Source of the DNA: Actinomycetospora soli
GTDB lineage: Bacteria > Actinomycetota > Actinomycetes > Mycobacteriales > Pseudonocardiaceae
DNA: 64,000 nucleotides
Reading direction: 5' to 3'
Assembly: GCF_021026295.1 (NCBI RefSeq)
Contig: NZ_JAJNDA010000006.1
Span: 1 to 64,000, forward strand
Shown here: positions 58,855 to 64,000 of the stretch, piece by piece
Position numbering within the stretch: position 1 is the first letter of the stretch
Layout: each line of letters opens with the position of its first letter
Notes under the pieces: generated by a model
Told to the model about the DNA's origin: nothing
The model's database searches: none
What the model saw: only the letters and a program-made list of their open reading frames with translations
Translations under genes and position numbers: made by a program

Positions 58855-59733
58855 TCAGGAATGCCGGTCCCCCACGGCGAGCTCGCCGCCGGCGGTGACG
58901 TCGGCGTAGACCCCGGCGCACGCCCAGCGGCCCGCGACCTCGGGCTTCTCGATGTCCACGCGGTTGTGCTTCGCCACCGTGCGCAGCGTGTCCCGGTCCT
59001 CGGGCAGGTCCTCCTGGGCGAGCGTGGTCATGACGCAGCGCATCGTCTGGAAGGTGTAGGACACCCGGACCGCGTCCCCGAACGACATCTCGCGCCCGAC
59101 CCAGTCGTTCTCGACGAAGCCCGGCTCGGTCTCGTCGAGCACCACGTTGGGCCGGTAGCGGCGCGGGTCGAAGCGGCTGTCCGGCGCGAGCTCACCGAGG
59201 CGCGCGAGCGTCGACGTGGTGATCACGTGCAGCGCCGCGAGGTCGTAGAAGCGGCCGGGCGGGGCGAAGGCGGCGACGTCGAAGCGGCTGATCGCCTCGC
59301 CGGTGTCCTCCTGGCGTGCGGTGGTCGCGTCGATGATGTGCTGCGGCGCGAGGTCGTCGATCTCCGGCCAGATCTCCTCGAAGCCGGCGCCCTCCGGCGG
59401 GGTCGTGATCAGCGTGACGTCCCGGCCGAGGACGCTCGAGAGGGCCTTGTTGATGTCCGGGTCGTCGCTGCGGCGCGTCGAGCCGTCCGGGAAGGTGATG
59501 ACGACGGGCGGGGCCGGCTCCCCCGCCGTCGGCTCCGCGGTGAAGGCGGCGGAGAACCGCAGCAGCTGGTCCCACCGCTTCGGGACCTTGGCGCTCGCGA
59601 CGATGCCCGTCTCGACGTCGAGCAGCGCGTACGCGCGGTCGCCGACCACGCCGCGCTCGTCGAGCGTGGCGCGCTGCAGCGCCTCGCCCTGCATCGATTT
59701 GACCGGATAGCGGTGGATCGCGGCGATCGTCAT
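58855..59733 (-). CDS. MOSC-domain protein
   Basis: The protein has 292 residues. The MOSC N-terminal beta-barrel domain starts 'TIAAIHRYPVKSMQGEALQR' and 'ERGVVGDRAYALLD'. The MOSC core has 'FDPRRYRPNVVLDETEPGFV', and the conserved Cys is in 'QTMRCVMTTLAQEDLP'. This family moves sulfur or reduces N-hydroxylated compounds with a molybdenum cofactor. Convergent with the ClpN gene, ten bases apart. Confidence 0.88.
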   Translation of the reverse strand: MTIAAIHRYPVKSMQGEALQRATLDERGVVGDRAYALLDVETGIVASAKVPKRWDQLLRFSAAFTAEPTAGEPAPPVVITFPDGSTRRSDDPDINKALSSVLGRDVTLITTPPEGAGFEEIWPEIDDLAPQHIIDATTARQEDTGEAISRFDVAAFAPPGRFYDLAALHVITTSTLARLGELAPDSRFDPRRYRPNVVLDETEPGFVENDWVGREMSFGDAVRVSYTFQTMRCVMTTLAQEDLPEDRDTLRTVAKHNRVDIEKPEVAGRWACAGVYADVTAGGELAVGDRHS

Positions 59734-59881
59734 GGGCGACGTCGTACCCGGTGGGATCTCCCGGACGAACCGGGCCGACCGGATGGGGCCGGGTGGTGGG
59801 CGCCCGAACGGCGTACGGGAGGACCTCGAGGAGACCGAGAAGGCGGGCCGGGCGGGGCCGTGGGGCCGTAGGTGCGGAACG

Positions 59882-59897
59882 GTCCCGACGGCGGGTC
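59882..59897 (+). repeat. Dispersed motif copy (GGCGGG variant)
   Basis: GTCCCGACGGCGGGTC in the divergent promoter gap. CCCGAC and GTCGGG can pair as a small hairpin. Confidence 0.7.
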
Positions 59898-59937
59898 GGG
59901 CGAAGTTCGTCCGTTCGGTATCCGGCGCGTCCCCGCC

Positions 59938-59943
59938 TAGGGT
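59938..59943 (+). promoter_or_regulatory. -10 element of a leaderless promoter
   Basis: TAGGGT is followed by six bases and ATG 59950. Confidence 0.6.
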
Positions 59944-59949
59944 CGGGGC

Positions 59950-61293
59950 ATGGCTGACGTACCCGCGGACCTGCAGGCCGCCGTCGACGCGGTGCTCCCC
60001 GACGCCCGGCGTGACCTCGAGGGCCTCGTCCGCATCCCGAGCATCTGGGCGGACCCGGCGCACCGCGAGGACACGCGGCGCTCGGCCGACGCCGTGGCCA
60101 CGCTCGCCCGGGAGGCCGGGGCGGCGTCGGTCCGGGTGCTGGCGGCCGAGGGCGGGGCACCGGCCGTCGTCGCGCACTGGCCGGCGCCGGAGGGGCAGCC
60201 GACCGTCATGCTCTACGCCCACCACGACGTGCAGCCCACCGGCGGCGACGACCTGTGGACGAGCGCGCCGTTCGAGCCCACCGAGCGCGCCGGTCGGCTC
60301 TACGGCCGCGGCGCCGCCGACGACAAGGCCGGCGTGATGACCCACCTCGCGACGCTGCGCGCCTACGGGGGCCGCCCGCCGGTCGGGGTGACGCTGTTCG
60401 TGGAGGGCGAGGAGGAGTCGGGATCGCCGACCCTCTCCGCCCTGCTCGCCGAGCACCACGCCGACCTCGCGGCCGACGTCATCGTCATCGCCGACGCCGG
60501 CAACCCGGCGGTCGACGTGCCGGCGCTGACGACCTCGCTGCGCGGCCTCACCAACATCGTCGTCGAGGTGTCGATGCTCGAGCGCGCCGTGCACTCGGGC
60601 GTCTTCGGCGGGCCGGCCGGCGACGCGCTCACGGCCCTGTGCCGCCTGCTCGCGACGCTCCACGACGACAAGGGCTCGGTGGCCGTCGCCGGGCTCGTGC
60701 GCGGGTCGTCCGACGTCCCCGGCATGTCCGAGGAGCAGTTCCGCGGCGACGCGGGCGTGCTCGACGGCGTCGACCTGCTCGGCACCGGGACGATCGAGGA
60801 GCGCATCGCCCAGCAGCCGGCGATCGCGGTGCTCGGCATCGACGCGCCCGCCGTCGAGGGCGCGGCGAACATCCTCGTGCACCGGGCGCGGGCGATGATC
60901 AGCGTCCGCCTGGCCCCGGGCGACTCCACGTCCTCGGCCTTCGAGGCGGTCCGCGAGCACCTGGCGCGGAACGCGCCGTGGGGCGTCGGGCTCGAGGTGT
61001 CCCTGGCCGCGTCGGGCGAGCCGTTCGCGCTCTCGCCCACCGGGTCGGTCTACGACCTCGCCCGCGAGGCGCTGTCGACCGCGTTCGGCTCCGAGACCGT
61101 CGAGATGGGCATGGGCGGCACGATCCCGTTCATCGCCGAGTTCGCCCGCACCTTCCCGGGCGCGACCGTCCTCGTCACCGGCGTCGGCGACCCGGCGTCG
61201 CGCTGGCATGGCATCGACGAGAGCCTGCACCTCGGGATGTTCCGCCGCTGCGTCCTCGCGGAGACGCTGCTGCTGCGCTCGTTGGCGCGGTAG
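59950..61293 (+). CDS. M20-family metallopeptidase (dipeptidase)
   Basis: The protein has 447 residues. The two-zinc site is intact: 'LYAHHDVQPTGGDD' (His, Asp), 'GRGAADDKAGVM' (bridging Asp), 'VEGEEESGSP' (catalytic Glu and zinc Glu), 'VIADAGN' (Asp) and 'WHGIDESLHLGMF' (His). It belongs to the dipeptidase/carnosinase branch and should cleave short peptides in the cytoplasm. A TAGGGT box six bases before ATG indicates a leaderless mRNA. Confidence 0.92.
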   Translation: MADVPADLQAAVDAVLPDARRDLEGLVRIPSIWADPAHREDTRRSADAVATLAREAGAASVRVLAAEGGAPAVVAHWPAPEGQPTVMLYAHHDVQPTGGDDLWTSAPFEPTERAGRLYGRGAADDKAGVMTHLATLRAYGGRPPVGVTLFVEGEEESGSPTLSALLAEHHADLAADVIVIADAGNPAVDVPALTTSLRGLTNIVVEVSMLERAVHSGVFGGPAGDALTALCRLLATLHDDKGSVAVAGLVRGSSDVPGMSEEQFRGDAGVLDGVDLLGTGTIEERIAQQPAIAVLGIDAPAVEGAANILVHRARAMISVRLAPGDSTSSAFEAVREHLARNAPWGVGLEVSLAASGEPFALSPTGSVYDLAREALSTAFGSETVEMGMGGTIPFIAEFARTFPGATVLVTGVGDPASRWHGIDESLHLGMFRRCVLAETLLLRSLAR

Positions 61294-61297
61294 CCCG

Positions 61298-61313
61298 TTC
61301 CCGACGGCGGGTC
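61298..61313 (+). repeat. Dispersed motif copy (GGCGGG variant) after the peptidase gene
   Basis: TTCCCGACGGCGGGTC starts five bases after the stop. CCCGAC-GGCGG-GTCGGG can form a hairpin, so this copy may double as a terminator for the convergent genes. Confidence 0.7.
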
Positions 61314-61340
61314 GGGGCGGGTCGGGATCGTGGCGTCGGC

Positions 61341-62237
61341 TCAGTTCCGCGACCAGGTGCAGGACCCGGAGAACTGCACGTAGGCGTCGGAGGCCTTCAC
61401 GACCATCGTCGTCGGGCCCGGCGCCGCACCCCCTGCGATGAAGGAGTCGAACTCGCCGTCGGCCTCCGTCAACCGGGACCAGGTGCAGAACTCGCCGCCC
61501 TCGGTGGACCACGTCCCCGGCGCGATACGCCCGCCGACCGCGTAGGTGCCGGCGCCGAGGCTGCCGGCCGGAACGGCGGCGCGGGCGGTCGTGGTGGGGA
61601 CCCGGACGGACGTCGACGGCACCGCGGCGGACGACGTCGAGCGCACCGACGGCACGGTGGGGACCGGCGCGGAGAACGTCGGCACCTCGTCCACCACGTC
61701 CACCGCGTCCCCGGGCACCGGTGAGGTCACGACGACGGGGCTCGGCGCCGTCGGTACCACCGGCGCGGCGACCGGCGTCGACGCCATCGCGACGAAGAAC
61801 AGCGCGTACAGCGTGCAGACCAGCAGTCCCACCACGCCCAGCACCACCCCGGCGATCCCGAGGCCGCGGCCGACGTCGGACCGGCTCCGCGCGGCGACGA
61901 CCCCCGCGACGGACAGCCCGAGCCCGACCGGGCAGAGCAGCCACGACACGACACCGACCACCGGCAGGAGCGCCAGGACCGCCCCGACGAGGGCGACCGT
62001 GAAGCCCGCCGTCGCGAGCGGGTTCGCGGGCGGAACGGGCGGGACGGGCGGACCGGGCGGCACGGCCACGCCCCCGGCGGGGAGCAGGGGGACGGCCGCC
62101 GGCCGGACGCTCATCGGCACCGGGCGGTGGGCGAACGGCGCCGCCCGCCGCGGGGCCGGGATCGCCAGCTCGACGGTCACCGCGTCGGCGGCCTCGTCCT
62201 CGGCGCTCCAGCGTCCCCAGGTGTTCGTCGTCGTCAT
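61341..62237 (-). CDS. DUF4190-like membrane protein with secreted C-terminal domain
   Basis: The protein has 298 residues. A proline-rich N-terminus, then two or three membrane helices in a DUF4190-like arrangement ('NPLATAGFTVALVGAVLALL', 'LGLSVAGVVAARSRSDVGRG'), a Pro/Ser/Thr/Val linker, and a C-terminal domain with two CTWSR/CTWSRN motifs ('GTWSTEGGEFCTWSRLTEAD', 'FSGSCTWSRN'). The paired Cys probably form a disulfide outside the cell. GGGGAGC is the ribosome site. Confidence 0.75.
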   Translation of the reverse strand: MTTTNTWGRWSAEDEAADAVTVELAIPAPRRAAPFAHRPVPMSVRPAAVPLLPAGGVAVPPGPPVPPVPPANPLATAGFTVALVGAVLALLPVVGVVSWLLCPVGLGLSVAGVVAARSRSDVGRGLGIAGVVLGVVGLLVCTLYALFFVAMASTPVAAPVVPTAPSPVVVTSPVPGDAVDVVDEVPTFSAPVPTVPSVRSTSSAAVPSTSVRVPTTTARAAVPAGSLGAGTYAVGGRIAPGTWSTEGGEFCTWSRLTEADGEFDSFIAGGAAPGPTTMVVKASDAYVQFSGSCTWSRN

Positions 62238-62415
62238 CCCTGTTGCTCCCCCGACCGGTCGTGCGATGTCACCGGGCGAGTCGCAGACGATCAGGAAGGG
62301 GTTAACCGGAGCAGTGGAACTTCGCCCGCTCGGATTACACGGGTGATCCACATCGTCCGGACGAGTGACCTTCCGGCGTGTCGCGCGTTGCACCCGGTGA
62401 GGGCGGGAGGCATCG

Positions 62416-62892
62416 ATGTCCGAACCCAGCACGGTGACCGGTCGACACGCACGGCCGGAACCCACCGACACGCCGCCGACCACGGGCCGCCACGCCGCGC
62501 CGGAGGCCGACGAGACCCCCACCGGCAACGACGTCCCCGCGCGCCCGCCGACCCGGCCGTTCGAGGCCGCCCCGGTCCGCACCCACCACCGCCGGCCGCG
62601 ACCACGGACGCGGCTCGCCCTCCTGCTCAGCGGCGGCGCGGCGGCCCTGGGGCTCGCGACCGTCGCCGGGGTCGCCGTGGCCCTGAGCGCGGAGGACGCC
62701 GAGGCGCCTCCCGTCGCCGAGGCACCCGCCCCGGAGCCGACGACGGCCACGGCCGTCACCCCGCCGGTCGCGGCCCCGCCCGTCGTCCCCTCGAGCCGCG
62801 CCGGCACCCGCACGGCGTCACCGGCCGCCTCCACCACGAGCCGCCGCTCGACGACCACCCGCACCACCACGACGACGACCCTCCCCGGCTGA
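62416..62892 (+). CDS. Single-pass membrane protein with Thr/Pro tail
   Basis: The protein has 158 residues. An acidic/Pro-rich cytoplasmic start (containing P-T-T-G-R-H), one membrane helix ('LALLLSGGAAALGLATVAGV'), then a secreted Ala/Pro/Thr tail ending in a run of Thr/Arg. No family is recognised. Low-complexity composition limits confidence. Confidence 0.55.
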   Translation: MSEPSTVTGRHARPEPTDTPPTTGRHAAPEADETPTGNDVPARPPTRPFEAAPVRTHHRRPRPRTRLALLLSGGAAALGLATVAGVAVALSAEDAEAPPVAEAPAPEPTTATAVTPPVAAPPVVPSSRAGTRTASPAASTTSRRSTTTRTTTTTTLPG

Positions 62893-63021
62893 GTGCGGTC
62901 GGCGGCGCGTGTCGCGCGGTGTCCGGAGCGCGCCCGCGGGACGGCGACACGCTCACCGCACTGCACGTCCGGCCCACCGCGACCCTCCGTCCGGGCCGCG
63001 ACGAGCCCGGGACACGGTCCC

Positions 63022-63027
63022 TAGCCT
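63022..63027 (+). promoter_or_regulatory. Candidate -10 element for mscL
   Basis: TAGCCT with a short leader and GAGGA before ATG 63066. Confidence 0.35.
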
Positions 63028-63065
63028 CGCCGTTCAGCTCCCCAGCTCCCGGCCCGAGGACCACC

Positions 63066-63761
63066 ATGCTCAAGGGATTCAAGGACTTCCTGCTGCGCGG
63101 GAACGTCATCGACCTCTCGGTGGCGGTCGTCATCGGTGCCGCCTTCACGGCGGTCGTCAACGCCTTCACCGAGTCGTTCCTCAAGCCGCTGATCCAGCTG
63201 CTCTCCCCCGGCGGCGACCAGTTCCGCGGCACCGTCCGCGTCAGCGGCGTCGCCTTCGACTACGCCGACTTCATCAACCAGGCGATCACGTTCCTCATCA
63301 CCGCGGGCGTCGTGTACTTCCTCGTCGTCGCCCCGATGAAGGCCCTGCAGAACCGCCGTCTGCGCGGCGAGGAGGCCGGGCCGGCGCAGCCCACCGACGT
63401 CGAGCTCCTCACCCAGATCCGCGACCTCCTCGAGACGCAGGCCGAACTGCAGGCGGAGATCCAGGCCGGGCAGGCCGACCAGCGATCCCCCGACGACGGG
63501 TACGGTCCGGTCGCGCCGCCGTCCCGCCCGTCGGTGCCGCCCGCACCGGCCACGCCCCCCGCGCCCCCCGCGCCGCTCCCGCCGACGGCCGCGCCGCTCC
63601 CGCCGACGGCCGTGCCGCGACGCGGCCACGACGTCGAGACCGCACCCGCCCACGCGATGGCACCCGCCCACGCCGGGTACGCACCGCCATCCGGGCGCCC
63701 GACCCCGCCGCGCCCGGTCGAGGCCGAGGCGCCGCCCCGGCACCGGGCCGGCGTGCGCTGA
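63066..63761 (+). CDS. mscL: Large-conductance mechanosensitive channel with extended tail
   Basis: The protein has 231 residues. 'MLKGFKDFLLRGNVIDLSVA' and 'VVIGAAFTAVVNAFTESFLK' are the classic MscL N-terminus and first helix, 'FINQAITFLITAGVVYFLVV' is the second, and 'ELLTQIRDLLETQAELQAEI' is the cytoplasmic helix bundle. Usual MscL is 130-150 residues. Here about 85 extra Pro/Ala-rich residues follow, with a short duplication (LPPTAAPLPPTAVP). It opens to release solutes on osmotic downshock. Confidence 0.93.
   Translation: MLKGFKDFLLRGNVIDLSVAVVIGAAFTAVVNAFTESFLKPLIQLLSPGGDQFRGTVRVSGVAFDYADFINQAITFLITAGVVYFLVVAPMKALQNRRLRGEEAGPAQPTDVELLTQIRDLLETQAELQAEIQAGQADQRSPDDGYGPVAPPSRPSVPPAPATPPAPPAPLPPTAAPLPPTAVPRRGHDVETAPAHAMAPAHAGYAPPSGRPTPPRPVEAEAPPRHRAGVR
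63488..63503 (+). repeat. Dispersed motif copy in the mscL tail
   Basis: CCCCGACGACGGGTAC (one base off the core), read P-D-D-G. Confidence 0.65.
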
Positions 63762-63765
63762 CCCG

Positions 63766-63957
63766 TCAACGACCGCGCGCCGACCACCACAGCCATGCCG
63801 CCACCAGCACGAGGGCGACCGAGAGCAGGTCGGCCGTGGTGACGGCGTGGGTCTCGGAGAGCACGAGCAGCTTCGGCCCCTCGACGGACTGGTTCAGCGG
63901 GAGCCAGAGGAGAGCGAGCCCGACGAGGACGAGCGCGGTGATCCGCCGACGAGGCAC
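63766..63957 (-). CDS. Small two-helix membrane protein
   Basis: The protein has 63 residues with two hydrophobic helices ('ITALVLVGLALLWLPL', 'LLSVALVLVAAWLWW') joined by a short loop. No family is recognised. GTG 63957 is preceded by TAGGCT six bases upstream on the minus strand, a leaderless promoter pattern that supports a real gene. Convergent with mscL. Confidence 0.65.
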   Translation of the reverse strand: MPRRRITALVLVGLALLWLPLNQSVEGPKLLVLSETHAVTTADLLSVALVLVAAWLWWSARGR

Positions 63958-63963
63958 CCGCGG

Positions 63964-63969
63964 AGCCTA
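63964..63969 (-). promoter_or_regulatory. -10 element of a leaderless promoter
   Basis: TAGGCT on the minus strand, six bases before GTG 63957. Confidence 0.5.
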
Positions 63970-64000
63970 GGGGGCCCGGTCGAGCACCGAGCGGACCGCC

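Noticed and set aside
1-64000. rRNA, tRNA, IS elements, prophage or integrase attachment sites
   Set aside because: No tRNA cloverleaf, rRNA sequence, transposase or integrase was recognised by reading either strand. A dedicated search could still find a tRNA I missed.

Overview
The window comes from a very GC-rich actinobacterium. A member of the Pseudonocardiales (Actinomycetospora or Pseudonocardia type) is the best guess. The evidence is strong GC bias at third codon positions, frequent GTG starts, leaderless TAnnnT promoters directly before start codons, a DUF222/HNH endonuclease, PASTA proteins, twin-arginine lipoproteins and an F420-type luciferase-like oxidoreductase. The genus is inferred, not proven. 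No rRNA, tRNA, CRISPR array, IS element or phage module was seen.

Layout. (1) 1-2993: a DUF559/AbiEi-like gene bracketed by two near-identical hairpins, an LLM-class oxidoreductase and a FabH-type ketosynthase. (2) 3003-15458, minus strand: polysaccharide cluster A. In transcription order it encodes a polyprenyl-phosphate sugar transferase, a WcaI-like glycosyltransferase, an acyltransferase, a Wzy-like polymerase, an acyltransferase, a Wzz/CpsD fusion, a methyltransferase, an acyltransferase, a Wzx-like flippase, a Tat lipoprotein and an unusual glycosyltransferase. Most genes overlap by four bases. Divergent from it are a Tat-exported beta-helix protein and a methyltransferase. (3) 18369-28941: an aldo/keto reductase, a flavin monooxygenase, an MFS exporter, a multicopper oxidase with a membrane partner, a PASTA mini-protein, a Dabb protein, an ATPase-like/TPR protein and Gmd, which could supply deoxy-mannose sugars to the polysaccharide clusters. 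(4) 29055-41000: a class A PBP, a P450, two zinc-ribbon membrane proteins, a DUF2993-like protein, a patatin, a mycothiol-dependent-isomerase-like protein and a MEDS/STAS plus MEDS/ATPase pair. (5) 42003-50799, minus strand: polysaccharide cluster B, paralogous to A (flippase, acyltransferase, Wzz/CpsD, lipoprotein and WcaI-like enzyme are each related). At its downstream end it runs into a truncated, Walker-A-less CpsD-like gene on the other strand. (6) 51012-64000: DUF222/HNH, a small membrane protein, HAD and TetR genes sharing an operator pair, two unfamiliar genes (54615-56252), a GntR regulator with TTGTCGGACAA-type sites, SnoaL, a ClpN-HTH protein with a palindrome over its promoter, MOSC, M20 peptidase, membrane proteins and MscL with a long tail.

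The most unusual signal is not a gene. The 13-base sequence TCCCGACGACGGG (variant TCCCGACGGCGGG) recurs all over the window, on both strands, between genes and inside genes. Inside genes it is read in different frames (as PTTG, PDDG or, antisense, PSSG), so the DNA word rather than a peptide appears to be what is kept. One zinc-ribbon protein gene carries four tandem copies at 66-bp spacing, and one inverted pair forms a perfect 15-bp stem between the P450 and PBP genes. The second theme is the pair of paralogous polysaccharide clusters, each carrying a member of an apparently uncharacterised Tat-lipoprotein family.
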